Assembly (NCBI GenBank): GCA_022449545.1
Contig: JAKUPN010000009.1
Coordinates: forward strand, 1 to 64,000
Reading direction: 5' to 3'
Origin: Alphaproteobacteria bacterium
GTDB taxonomy: Bacteria > Pseudomonadota > Alphaproteobacteria > UBA6615
Length of the DNA stretch: 64,000 nt
Part shown: positions 8,750-17,672 of the stretch, piece by piece
Layout of the letters: every line of letters begins with the position of its first letter
How positions within the stretch are numbered: position 1 is the stretch's first letter
Notes under the pieces: generated by a model
What the model was told of the DNA's origin: nothing
The model's input: the letters and a program-made list of their open reading frames with translations, nothing else
Database searches by the model: none
Translations under genes and position numbers: made by a program

Positions 8750-9751
8750 ATGACTGCTGAACAGACAATTGGCGAAAATTTACCACTGACAGGGCGTGCT
8801 GCTTCAAGAGCGCAGGGTATTAGACGGTTTAAGTGGACAGTTTTAACTCCATTTTTTGCATTGCTGATATTTATATTAATGCCCGCTTTAATCGCTCAAG
8901 TCTTCTTTTCTTTAAATCACTTTTCAATATTTGATGCAGGTGATGACGATACTTGGCGCTCATATCTGAATGCATCAGAATGGATTGGCTTAGAGTTATT
9001 TATAGAAGTTTTTAATGATGAAAGATTCTGGAACGCTTGTATAAGGTCCCTCTTATTTGCCAGTGGTTCGACTCTAGGATGCTTCATAATTGGTTTTGGC
9101 TTGGCACTGTTGATGTACCGCCCTTTCAGAGGCCAGGCTCTATATTACATTTTCTTCATCCTTCCTATGCTCACAGTTCCAATCGTCATAGCTTACACAG
9201 GAGAAATGATACTCTACCAAAATGGCCCATTAAATGATGTTCTATCGCGAATAACAGGATTGAGAGTTGATGCCCAATTCCTGTATAAAAAAGAAATAGC
9301 GCTAACAACCATAGCATTCCTTGAAGTTTGGAATTGGACGCCGTTTAGTTTTATAATCATGATGGCAGGACTCGCAGCTTTACCCCAAGAACCCCAAGAA
9401 GCAGCTAAGATACTTGGAGCGAGTAAGTGGAGGATATTCTGGGAAATTCAATTGCCATTGCTAAGGCCCGTAATTCTTCTCTGCTTAATACTTCGTTTTC
9501 TCGAATCTATGGCAGAATTTCCAAAAACATGGGGACTCTTACAAGGAGGCCCTGGATCGGCGACCGAAACAATACCAGTCTATATCTTCATAACTACATG
9601 GCAATATTTTGATATTTCCTATGGAGCGGCTCTATCCTATGTAGTTCTTGTCTTAATGGTGGCTATTGTTGCTGGAGGAATTTACTTCCTGCAGAGAGAG
9701 AAAAAGAATCTGGACGAAATGTACTTCTCCAGACCTCAGCAATCAGAATAA
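8750..9751 (+). CDS. sugar-type ABC transporter permease (MalF/UgpA-like)
   Basis: A 333-residue integral membrane protein of the binding-protein-dependent transport family (carbohydrate uptake CUT1 type). The first membrane segment is near residues 31-52, followed by a periplasmic stretch and a run of five further hydrophobic segments. The cytoplasmic EAA loop that docks on the ATPase is at about 217-240 (EAAKILGASKW...). GAGG sits upstream of the ATG. It is followed 14 nt later by the MalG-like partner and then by the ATPase, giving a three-gene operon. The substrate is probably a sugar, polyol or glycerol-3-phosphate-like compound; this cannot be refined because no binding protein is encoded next to it. 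Confidence 0.9.
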   Translation: MTAEQTIGENLPLTGRAASRAQGIRRFKWTVLTPFFALLIFILMPALIAQVFFSLNHFSIFDAGDDDTWRSYLNASEWIGLELFIEVFNDERFWNACIRSLLFASGSTLGCFIIGFGLALLMYRPFRGQALYYIFFILPMLTVPIVIAYTGEMILYQNGPLNDVLSRITGLRVDAQFLYKKEIALTTIAFLEVWNWTPFSFIIMMAGLAALPQEPQEAAKILGASKWRIFWEIQLPLLRPVILLCLILRFLESMAEFPKTWGLLQGGPGSATETIPVYIFITTWQYFDISYGAALSYVVLVLMVAIVAGGIYFLQREKKNLDEMYFSRPQQSE

Positions 9752-9765
9752 GGGAAGTTATTATT

Positions 9766-10686
9766 ATGGCTATGACAATGTCACAAAAGCGAAGTACATT
9801 TTCTGTTTTTCGCTATTTTGTACTGACAATATGGTTACTTATTGTTGCTTTTCCTATGTTCTGGATGGTGGGCACCTCTTTTAAGCCAGACAAAGAATGG
9901 TTTGCCTGGCCCCCTGTCTACATAACTGAAAACGCAACGATGAGAAATTACTTAATCGTGTGGGCTAATATCAATGAGTACACTAAAGCTGATGGCGCAC
10001 ACATCGATGAAAAAACTGGAGAATTATCCCAATACACTCAATCACTGCAAAGACCTTGGGTTGCATTACGCAACAGCACTATAATTGCAGGAATAGCAAC
10101 AACATTTGCAGTTTTATTTGGAGGAGTTCTAGCATATGGAGTATCTAGGCATAATATAATATCTGAAGGAAAAATGTTTCAGCTATTAATGTTAAGAATG
10201 GTGCCACCCATAGTATTGATAGCGCCGATATCATTATGGTACCGCCAAATAGGACTGTTGGACACTATAACTGGGCTTGTGCTTTTATATTTTTTGACCT
10301 CTCTGCCCTACGCAGTTTGGATGTGTAAAAGTTTTATTGATGAGGTCCCAAGAGAAATGGAACAAGCCGCTGAAATATTAGGAGCAAGTCGGTGGAGAAC
10401 TATCTGGGAAATTGTTTTACCACTGGTTAGATCTGGGCTAGTCGCAACTTTCTTGTTTATTCTTATACTAACCTGGAGTGAGTATCTGCTAGCACTTCTT
10501 CTTTCAAAAGCGGAAGTTCTTACACTACCTGTGGAACTATCTAAATATCAAGGATCAACAGAAGGAAGAGTTTATGGGCGACAGGCTGCACTATCTGTCG
10601 GCATAACTATTCCTCTAATATTTGTTGGTTTGATAATACGCAAACATTTGGCCCGAGGCTTTAGCTTCGGTATGGTAAGGAGGTAA
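9766..10686 (+). CDS. sugar-type ABC transporter permease (MalG/UgpE-like)
   Basis: A 306-residue permease with an N-terminal membrane anchor (about 16-36), a periplasmic section containing TSFKPDKEWFAWPP, five further membrane spans and the EAA loop at about 199-220 (EQAAEILGASRW...). It pairs with the MalF-like protein just upstream. The sequence is strikingly like the orphan permease at 60264-61133; both have RYFxLTxWLLIVAFPxFW and the EWxxWPPV block. The two probably derive from the same transporter type. It lies 6 nt before the GTG start of the ATPase. Confidence 0.92.
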   Translation: MAMTMSQKRSTFSVFRYFVLTIWLLIVAFPMFWMVGTSFKPDKEWFAWPPVYITENATMRNYLIVWANINEYTKADGAHIDEKTGELSQYTQSLQRPWVALRNSTIIAGIATTFAVLFGGVLAYGVSRHNIISEGKMFQLLMLRMVPPIVLIAPISLWYRQIGLLDTITGLVLLYFLTSLPYAVWMCKSFIDEVPREMEQAAEILGASRWRTIWEIVLPLVRSGLVATFLFILILTWSEYLLALLLSKAEVLTLPVELSKYQGSTEGRVYGRQAALSVGITIPLIFVGLIIRKHLARGFSFGMVRR

Positions 10687-10692
10687 CAAGCT

Positions 10693-11766
10693 GTGTCTCG
10701 AATTGAACTTAAGGACCTTAGAAAGGAATTCGGCAGCGTTGTGGCTGTAAAGGATTTAAACCTAACAATTGAAGATGGAGAATTTATTGTTCTAGTTGGT
10801 CCATCAGGTTGTGGCAAAACCACAACACTTCGCATGATTGCTGGCTTTGAAGACCCAACAGCAGGTGAAATTAAACTTGATGGCTCTATAGTTAATGATC
10901 TCGAACCCCGAGATAGAGACCTAGGAATGGTTTTCCAAAGCCATGCTCTTTTCCCGCATAAAAATGTCGCAGATAATATTGTATTCGGTCTTAGAATGAA
11001 AAATGTCGGCAAAGAAGAGCAATTGCAAAAGCTACAAGAAGTATCAGATTTAGTCAGAATCTCTCATCTTTTAACGAAAATGCCCGCTCAATGCTCTGGC
11101 GGTGAATCACAGAGAATAGCATTGGCCAGAACACTTGTTACAGAGCCATCAAATTTTCTACTTGATGAACCTTTATCTAGCCTTGATGCAAAGTTGCGTC
11201 GTGAACTAAGAGCAGAATGCGATCGATTGCATGCGGAGCTACAGAAAACATTCGTATATGTCACTCATGATCAAGAAGAAGCCATGACACTAGCCGACAG
11301 AATAGTCGTTATGGATCAGGGGGTAATTGTTCAAATGGGATCACCCATCGATATATATAGTGATCCTGTTTCCTATTTTGTTGCTGACTTTTTTGGCAAC
11401 CCAGCTATGAACTTGATCCCGGGGGAATTTGTACAGAATGGATCAGGAATTGAGTTTAAAAGTGATCAATTCAACGTCCCCTTAAATGAAAAATTTAGTA
11501 GCGTTCCCATAGGATCAGGCACTTTTGGCATTCGGCCCGAGAACGTTAAAGTGGTGTCTTCATCAAATGGTTCTGATAGAAAAATTGGCTTGGTAGAACC
11601 ACTGGGTAAAGACACGCTATTATATTTTGAGACTGACTCTGATCGACCCTTTGTTGCAGTTGTTGATGGAACAGAGAATCATACTGCAGGAAGTCCCGTC
11701 GAACTCAACTTTCCCCAGGAAAACATATTCCTCTTTGATTCAAACGGAGATAGAATTCGAGCCTAG
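10693..11766 (+). CDS. sugar-type ABC transporter ATP-binding protein (MalK/UgpC-like)
   Basis: A 357-residue ATPase. Walker A GPSGCGKT is at 36-43, the Q-loop MVFQSHALFP near 79-88, Walker B FLLDE at 155-159 and the switch His in YVTHDQEE. The C-terminal 120 residues form the TOBE/OB-fold regulatory domain typical of MalK/UgpC. The signature motif is CSGGESQ (134-140), with Cys in place of the usual Leu. The start is GTG, supported by AGGAGGT 8 nt upstream. It energises the two permeases directly upstream. A rho-independent terminator follows at 11781. Confidence 0.95.
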   Translation: MSRIELKDLRKEFGSVVAVKDLNLTIEDGEFIVLVGPSGCGKTTTLRMIAGFEDPTAGEIKLDGSIVNDLEPRDRDLGMVFQSHALFPHKNVADNIVFGLRMKNVGKEEQLQKLQEVSDLVRISHLLTKMPAQCSGGESQRIALARTLVTEPSNFLLDEPLSSLDAKLRRELRAECDRLHAELQKTFVYVTHDQEEAMTLADRIVVMDQGVIVQMGSPIDIYSDPVSYFVADFFGNPAMNLIPGEFVQNGSGIEFKSDQFNVPLNEKFSSVPIGSGTFGIRPENVKVVSSSNGSDRKIGLVEPLGKDTLLYFETDSDRPFVAVVDGTENHTAGSPVELNFPQENIFLFDSNGDRIRA

Positions 11767-11780
11767 ACTTTTTATTTGGA

Positions 11781-11823
11781 AAAGACGCTGCTGTACAAAT
11801 AGTATTTCAGCGTCTTTTATTTT
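11781..11823 (+). terminator. rho-independent terminator of the ABC operon
   Basis: Inverted repeat AAAGACGCTG (11781-11790) and CAGCGTCTTT (11808-11817), a 10-bp perfect stem with a 17-nt loop, followed by a T-rich tail (TTATTTT). It sits between the ABC operon and the convergent aminotransferase gene, and the A-rich left flank means it may also act on minus-strand transcripts. Confidence 0.85.
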
Positions 11824-11834
11824 AAATTGGAAGA

Positions 11835-12794
11835 TTACATTCGAGGGACGTCTTTTACGGGATATCTTGTGTATTGAGAAACCCAATCAAAACCCACTAA
11901 ATCAACATATAAATTCATTAACTTTTCTGTTACCGGACCAGGAACCCCGCCCTCTGCAAAAGTACGTCCATTAATACTTCTACAAGGACAAATACAAAAA
12001 CTTGTTGAGGTTATAAAGGCTTCATCAGAATTATAAGCATCGTATAAATCGTAATCTTTTTCGATACAAGGTAATGAAATCTTTTTTGCTAGTTCTTTAA
12101 CTGTCTGTCTACTAATACCCGGAAGCACAAATCTTTCCTGGGGTGTATAAAGACATCCATCTGATACAAAGAATACATTACTACCCCGACCCTCAGCTAT
12201 GTTTCCATTGTGGTCTAACATAAGCGCAAATGCATTAGGATCCTGAGCAGATACCTCCTCATCCGCCATAATTAGGTTAAGGTAATTATGTGTTTTTGCT
12301 CTAGGGCTTAGCATATCAGGAGAATTACGGCGCACAGATGATACAATCATATCAATTCCATCTCTGTATAACCGAGATCTTGTCGAAAGAGGTAAGGGTA
12401 AACACTCAATTATGACTGTGGGGCCAGTATATGAAGGCCAGGCCGTTCTCTCATTCGGGTCAATAATACCCCGTGTTATTCTTTGTGAAACCCAATAATC
12501 TTCATCCTTCGCAATTAGAGGTAAATTTAATTCGAGAACTTTTTCAGTAATTTCAGTGACTTCATTAACGCTTAAACCAGGATCGATTCCTACATAACGA
12601 AGCGAACGAAAAAGACGTTCTACATGCTCCTCCAATTTAAATATTTTATGCCCAAAAGTTCGTGTAGTATCGAACACTGCATCTCCATACTTAACTCCAC
12701 GATCGCGAAATGGCAGTTTTGCCTCATTTTCGGGAATATATTCTCCATTTAGATAAACAATTCTCTGGTTAGGGATGGTCACGGAAGCCCTCAA
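11835..12794 (-). CDS. class IV PLP-dependent aminotransferase (IlvE/D-amino acid type)
   Basis: A 319-residue fold-type IV aminotransferase. It has NGEYIPENEA and RDRGVKYGDAVFDT near the N terminus, the PLP-binding Lys167 in RAKTHNYLN, Glu201 in NIAEGRGSNVFFV and the phosphate-binding LPGISRQTV. These match branched-chain, D-alanine and (R)-selective amine transaminases, which cannot be separated safely by eye. The reaction is transfer of an amino group between an amino acid or amine and a 2-oxo acid in the cytosol. It stands alone on the minus strand, convergent with the ABC operon and divergent from the CoxL-like gene with a 75-bp gap. Confidence 0.9.
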   Translation of the reverse strand: MRASVTIPNQRIVYLNGEYIPENEAKLPFRDRGVKYGDAVFDTTRTFGHKIFKLEEHVERLFRSLRYVGIDPGLSVNEVTEITEKVLELNLPLIAKDEDYWVSQRITRGIIDPNERTAWPSYTGPTVIIECLPLPLSTRSRLYRDGIDMIVSSVRRNSPDMLSPRAKTHNYLNLIMADEEVSAQDPNAFALMLDHNGNIAEGRGSNVFFVSDGCLYTPQERFVLPGISRQTVKELAKKISLPCIEKDYDLYDAYNSDEAFITSTSFCICPCRSINGRTFAEGGVPGPVTEKLMNLYVDLVGFDWVSQYTRYPVKDVPRM

Positions 12795-12869
12795 TATTTA
12801 TTATCATTAACTAACGTTATACCAAGTGAGACAGCACCGTGCTAAGGTTTTCTTTAGGGAGAAAAGAAA

Positions 12870-15203
12870 ATGACTAAATATGGAGTAGGACAACCTGTTC
12901 TTAGAACTGAGGATCCACGTTTACTTAAAGGGGTCGGCAAGTTTAACGATGATTATTCAATCGATGACATGTCATACGGATATGTTCTTAGATCCCCGTA
13001 TCCCCATGCAGAAATAATCTCTATCGATACCTCGAAAGCTAAGAATAGCCCTGGAGTTCTCGATGTTTTTATTGGGGAAGACCTACATGAAGACGAAATA
13101 GGTGGATTCCCAGGACCCCCTCCGTTTTTTGCCGATCTTACAAAACCTGATGGCTCGCCACTTAGTTATCCGCCCCAATACGCATTAACATCCGATCGTG
13201 TTCGTTACGTTGGAGATCCAGTAGCGTTTATTGTTGCAGACACTTTAGAGAATGCGAAGGATGCAGCTGAAACTATTGAAATTGACTACAACGAATTACC
13301 CTCTGTGGTGGATACTTCTGAAGCAATGGATGAAGGGGCAGCTCAATTGTGGGAAGAGGTCCCAAATAACTTCTTATTTCAAGCACAAGTAGGCGATAAA
13401 GAAAAAACTGAAAAAGCATTCAATGAAGCCACCCACGTGGTTCATGTAGGTTTGACAAATAATAGAATAGTACAAAACTCTATGGAAGTTAGAGGTGCGG
13501 TTGGTAGTTATGATCCCAAAAAAGAAAAATACACCTTGTACACGTCAAATCAAAACCGCCATATGCTTCGTGACTGGATAGCAAATAGTTTTCTAAAATG
13601 CGACCCTCAAATGCTACAGGTTCTAGTGGATGACGTTGGTGGCGGGTTCGGCATGAAGACTCACGCCTATCATGAGCAGGTTCTTGTTCTATACGCAGCT
13701 AAAAAACTTGGAACAAACATTAAATGGATAAGTGATCGAACCGAGGCATTTCTGAGTGATCTGCACGGACGAGATCATTTATCAGAATGTTATTTAGCCT
13801 TAGATGAGAATGGAAAATTTTTAGGAGTTAAAGTTGAAACAATTGCTGCTATTGGAGCTTATTCATGCTCAGCAGGTGTTGCGATACCTACCCAGGTAGG
13901 CCCAAAAATACTAACCAATGTTTACGATATCCCTACAGCTGATGTGAGCGTCAAATGTGTCATGACTAACACAGCTCCCGTAGGCCCTTATAGAGGCGCT
14001 GGGCGCCCTGAGGCGATTTATGTAATGGAAAGACTGGTTGACGTTGCAGCAATAGAATTAGGTATAGACCCTGTTGAATTGAGAAGAAGGAACTTAATAA
14101 AACCAGAACAACTACCTTATACAAATGCCATGGGAACAACTTATGATAGCGGAGAGTTTGAAGAAAACATGAACGCAACCATGTCGCTTGGTGATTGGAA
14201 TAACTATGAAGAACGACGTCAAAGCTCACTAGACAATGGACGCCTCAGAGGTATAGGAATTTGCCAATACATAGAAACTACAGCAGGTAACCCGACCGAA
14301 AGCGCTGAAGTGGAAATAAAAGATAATAAGGTAGTGGTAAAAGTTGGAACCCAGCCAATGGGGCAAGGACATGATACATCTTTTATGCAACTTGTCTCCG
14401 AGAAACTTGGTGTCGATTTTGAGGATGTGATTATTGATACTAGTGATAGTGATAACTTACCAAGTGGTGGGGGCAGCCACGGCTCGAGAACTAGCCAAAT
14501 TGGCAGTATAGCGACCATTAATTCTTCGGATAAAATGATTGCTAAGGGCAAGCTCATAGCTGGAGAAATTCTAGAGACCGCCCCGGCAGATATAGAATAT
14601 AATAATGGAGCATTTAGTATCGCAGGTACCGACAGAGAAATATCTCTCTTTGACGTTGGACGTGAAGCTATTTCTTCTGTATCTCTGCCTGAAGAACTAA
14701 AGGGACCCCTTTCCGGTTCTGACACTCACACTATTGAAAACTGGAACTATCCGAATGGATGTCACCTCTGCGAACTTGAAATCGATAAAGACACAGGTGA
14801 AATAGAGATCCTTAACTATTGCGCTGTGGACGATTTTGGAAGAGTAATAAACCCTCTACTGGTCGCTGGACAAGTTCACGGAGGGGTAGCACAGGGGCTA
14901 GGACAAGCCATACTAGAAAATACAGTGTATGACAAAAATTCAGGTCAATTAATAACAAGTTCTTTTATGGATTATACAATGCCACGAGCTGATGATTTAC
15001 CTTTAATGAATATAGACACCAACGAAGTACTGTGCAAAACAAACATACTGGGAGTTAAGGGGTCTGGGGAAGCAGGAGCTTTGGTCGCTCCGCCTGTCAT
15101 TATTTCAGCGATTGTTGATGCTCTGAAAGACTACGGCATAACGCATATAGACATGCCTGCCACATCAGAAAAGTTGTGGGAAATAATGCACAAACGTAGT
15201 TGA
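12870..15203 (+). CDS. xanthine dehydrogenase family molybdopterin-binding subunit (CoxL-like)
   Basis: A 777-residue large subunit of a molybdenum hydroxylase. It opens with the family-typical RTEDPRLLKG, then has GGGFGMK near residue 256 (molybdopterin contact), PYRGAGRPE near 373 and the catalytic-glutamate motif GSGEAGA near 732. The YRGAGR loop resembles form II CoxL-like proteins rather than true CO dehydrogenase (AYRCSFR), so CO oxidation is unlikely. The substrate is probably an N-heterocycle or aldehyde. The FAD and 2Fe-2S subunits that normally accompany it are not encoded anywhere in the window. A paralogue lies at 56495-58834. Confidence 0.93.
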   Translation: MTKYGVGQPVLRTEDPRLLKGVGKFNDDYSIDDMSYGYVLRSPYPHAEIISIDTSKAKNSPGVLDVFIGEDLHEDEIGGFPGPPPFFADLTKPDGSPLSYPPQYALTSDRVRYVGDPVAFIVADTLENAKDAAETIEIDYNELPSVVDTSEAMDEGAAQLWEEVPNNFLFQAQVGDKEKTEKAFNEATHVVHVGLTNNRIVQNSMEVRGAVGSYDPKKEKYTLYTSNQNRHMLRDWIANSFLKCDPQMLQVLVDDVGGGFGMKTHAYHEQVLVLYAAKKLGTNIKWISDRTEAFLSDLHGRDHLSECYLALDENGKFLGVKVETIAAIGAYSCSAGVAIPTQVGPKILTNVYDIPTADVSVKCVMTNTAPVGPYRGAGRPEAIYVMERLVDVAAIELGIDPVELRRRNLIKPEQLPYTNAMGTTYDSGEFEENMNATMSLGDWNNYEERRQSSLDNGRLRGIGICQYIETTAGNPTESAEVEIKDNKVVVKVGTQPMGQGHDTSFMQLVSEKLGVDFEDVIIDTSDSDNLPSGGGSHGSRTSQIGSIATINSSDKMIAKGKLIAGEILETAPADIEYNNGAFSIAGTDREISLFDVGREAISSVSLPEELKGPLSGSDTHTIENWNYPNGCHLCELEIDKDTGEIEILNYCAVDDFGRVINPLLVAGQVHGGVAQGLGQAILENTVYDKNSGQLITSSFMDYTMPRADDLPLMNIDTNEVLCKTNILGVKGSGEAGALVAPPVIISAIVDALKDYGITHIDMPATSEKLWEIMHKRS

Positions 15204-15227
15204 TTAACGATTATTCTTTCGAGCTAA

Positions 15228-15956
15228 CTAAGCACCGAGATAATAACTCTTAACCATATCGTTGTCAGCGAGATCCTGCGCGTCCTTACTTGCAAACGCA
15301 ATCTCTCCATGAACGATTATATAGCCTCTATCAGCAATTTTAATCGCTTGATTGAAGTTTTGCTCTGCCATCAAAATTGTTACATTACGGCTTTCACTTA
15401 ACTCACCAATTTTTTCAATCATTTGAGCAACGAGAATAGGAGCTAAACCCACGGAAGGCTCATCAATCAAAAGAAGCTTAGGAACACTCATCATGGCCCT
15501 GGCAACAGCAAGCATCTGCTGCTCACCACCGCTCATACTGCCCGCTTTCTGTTCTCGTCTTTCTGCTAGACGAGGAAAGAGTTCAAAACAAAATTCTATA
15601 CTTTCATCTATCCGTTCTCTTGCAGCTTTGCGGTACGCACCTAACATAAGGTTTTGCTCAACTGTCAACAACGGAAACAGTCTTCTACCCTCAGGCACCA
15701 TGGCTATTCCATGATCAACAATCTGCTTGGGGCTATCAGAAATAAGGTCAATCTCTGCCCCTTCATCTTTAAATGTAATGCTTCCCGCAGTAGGCTTTAT
15801 TAGTCCTGCCACACAACGCATCAACGTACTCTTTCCATTACCATTCGTCCCGAGAAGCGCGACTATGCTTCCGTCTGCAACTTCTAGAGACACTTCATGA
15901 AGAACACTAACATTGCCATATCCGGCAACTAAATCTTTTATGATCAGCTCAGCCAT
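15228..15956 (-). CDS. livF: branched-chain amino acid/amide ABC transporter ATPase (LivF-type)
   Basis: A 242-residue ATPase of the HAAT family. It has Walker A LGTNGNGKST, the signature MSGGEQQMLAVARAMM, Walker B LLLIDEPSVGLAP and the short LivF-length C terminus. LivF and LivG hydrolyse ATP to drive import through LivH/LivM. It is the last gene of the minus-strand operon SBP-livH-livM-livG-livF and begins 2 nt after the livG stop. Members of this family carry branched-chain amino acids, but also urea, short amides and aromatic acids, so the cargo is uncertain. Confidence 0.92.
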   Translation of the reverse strand: MAELIIKDLVAGYGNVSVLHEVSLEVADGSIVALLGTNGNGKSTLMRCVAGLIKPTAGSITFKDEGAEIDLISDSPKQIVDHGIAMVPEGRRLFPLLTVEQNLMLGAYRKAARERIDESIEFCFELFPRLAERREQKAGSMSGGEQQMLAVARAMMSVPKLLLIDEPSVGLAPILVAQMIEKIGELSESRNVTILMAEQNFNQAIKIADRGYIIVHGEIAFASKDAQDLADNDMVKSYYLGA

Positions 15957-15958
15957 TT

Positions 15959-16684
15959 TTAGACACCTAGATAGGCTCTTTCCACGCCTTTATCTTTTTG
16001 AATTATGTCAGGAGTACCTTCTGCTATTAATTGCCCAGCATCCAAGCAAATAACCCGTTGTGAAAATTGCATCACAGCTCTCATGATATGCTCGATCATA
16101 ATAATAGTCATACCCTGTTCATTAAAGTTTATTAATATTTGTGTTACTTCATCGACTTCGTTGCCTGTTAGTCCCGCCATAGCTTCATCAGAAATGAGTA
16201 ACTTAGGTTTTGCTGCAATAGCTCTAGCCAATTCTAATTTTCGCAATTCGATCTGCGTTAAACCAGAGGTCTCTTCATCAGCCTTTTCAGCCATACCCAT
16301 AGTTTCAAGTATAGACATTGCTTCATCTCTAATTTCGGCCTGAGGTCTTCCAGAAGCGCTAACAAATTCAAGTGGAATTTTGAGATTATCAATTATAGTC
16401 ATACTGTGAAACGGACGAGGTATTTGAAACGTCCGTGTTATACCAGCGGCAGTCCTTAGATGTGCCTTCATACCCTGAAGATCTTGTCCATCAAAAATAA
16501 TACTACCGCCATCATTTGTAAGAGTACCCGATATACAATTTATCAGAGTAGTTTTACCTGATCCATTAGGCCCAATAAGACCAAACCTTTCTCCAGATTT
16601 TACCTCTGTTGTCACTTCTGACAGAGCTGTAAAACCACCGAAGTTTTTAGTTACTGAATCAACCTTCAAAAGAGCTTCAGCCAT
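15959..16684 (-). CDS. livG: branched-chain amino acid/amide ABC transporter ATPase (LivG-type)
   Basis: A 241-residue ATPase with Walker A IGPNGSGKTT, the LivG-type Q-loop TAGITRTFQIPRPF, a divergent signature (SGLTQIELRKLELARA) in place of LSGGxxQ, Walker B KLLISDEAMAGL, and IEHIMRAVM with the switch His. The Glu of Walker B is retained. Its position between livM and livF, with 13- and 2-nt gaps, supports the assignment. The altered signature is common in LivG proteins. Confidence 0.92.
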   Translation of the reverse strand: MAEALLKVDSVTKNFGGFTALSEVTTEVKSGERFGLIGPNGSGKTTLINCISGTLTNDGGSIIFDGQDLQGMKAHLRTAAGITRTFQIPRPFHSMTIIDNLKIPLEFVSASGRPQAEIRDEAMSILETMGMAEKADEETSGLTQIELRKLELARAIAAKPKLLISDEAMAGLTGNEVDEVTQILINFNEQGMTIIMIEHIMRAVMQFSQRVICLDAGQLIAEGTPDIIQKDKGVERAYLGV

Positions 16685-16697
16685 TTCTTAAAGCACC

Positions 16698-17672
16698 TTA
16701 TTTATTTTTTTTCATAAACCAGCCAACAATACCATGTGGAGCTATTGTAACAAATATGACTAACAACAGACCTATGATCAATAAATTGATCTCAGACGAA
16801 ATAGTCACAATAGCAACCTGTTGGACAGTTCCTAATAAAATTGAACCAACCACCGGTCCAATCCAAGTGAAAGTTCCACCAATCATTGGCATAGCCAATG
16901 AGTTCACAGCAAACTCCAAATTAAAAGCCGTGGGCGGATCAACGAATGTGAGATAACTCGGGAAGACTGCTCCCGCAACTCCCATAAGAGAACCACTTAT
17001 AACTGTTGCAATTAGTTTAAGTTTTAAGGTCGGTACCCCCATGCATTCGGCAGCCTCTTCATTATCTTTGATCGCGTTTAGTCCACGACCTAGTTTGCCA
17101 AATTCAACCGTTCTTGCAATCCAGACACTCATAATTGCTAGAGCGCCCATAAGGAAGAATAAAAATTCCTTATTATTATAGAAAATACCGCCACCTTTTC
17201 TATCGACAATTGTTATACCTAGAAGTTCTGGTGTGCGGGGCGGCAAAATTGATACGCCTGCAGCTCCACCTACGTAGTCCCAGTTGTTAACAAATGTTTC
17301 CAGAACAATTGCGATTGCCAATGTCGCAATGGCAAAATAAACCCCCTTCAACCTGAGGGTTATATACCCAATCCCAAGACCTAGAAGACCCGCTAAAGCT
17401 CCAGCAACTATGATCTGTTCTATAATACCAGCTCCGTAGAACTGGATCATAGCTATAGCTACGTAGGTTCCTAAGCCAAGGAAGCCCGCGGTTCCAAAGT
17501 TTATGTAACCGCCATATCCACCTAATATATTCCATGCGGTTGAGATGAGTACATATTGTAGGATAGCGAAGCCTGCAAAATAATAAAATCTATTGAGCTC
17601 TACTTGAGTAATTAGGAAGCAGGCTAACAACGCCACCACACATCCAATTTCAAACCTATAGCGCATTAACAT
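16698..17672 (-). CDS. livM: branched-chain amino acid/amide ABC transporter permease (LivM-type)
   Basis: A 324-residue hydrophobic permease with about nine membrane segments. The LivM-type blocks NILGGYGGYINFGTAGFLGLG and GIGYITLRLKGVYFAIATLA are present, as is the cytoplasmic loop GRGLNAIKDNEEAAECMGV that docks on the ATPase. Its ATG overlaps the livH stop by one nucleotide, a translationally coupled junction. It forms the membrane channel together with LivH. Confidence 0.93.
   Translation of the reverse strand: MLMRYRFEIGCVVALLACFLITQVELNRFYYFAGFAILQYVLISTAWNILGGYGGYINFGTAGFLGLGTYVAIAMIQFYGAGIIEQIIVAGALAGLLGLGIGYITLRLKGVYFAIATLAIAIVLETFVNNWDYVGGAAGVSILPPRTPELLGITIVDRKGGGIFYNNKEFLFFLMGALAIMSVWIARTVEFGKLGRGLNAIKDNEEAAECMGVPTLKLKLIATVISGSLMGVAGAVFPSYLTFVDPPTAFNLEFAVNSLAMPMIGGTFTWIGPVVGSILLGTVQQVAIVTISSEINLLIIGLLLVIFVTIAPHGIVGWFMKKNK

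Noticed and set aside
10572-11012. Minus-strand ORF of 146 codons opposite the ABC ATPase
   Set aside because: It is antisense to a clear ATPase and permease gene, has no family features, and is the usual reverse-strand shadow.
14219-14725. Minus-strand ORF of 168 codons inside the CoxL-like gene
   Set aside because: Reverse-strand shadow rich in Ser/Pro with no recognisable domain or RBS.
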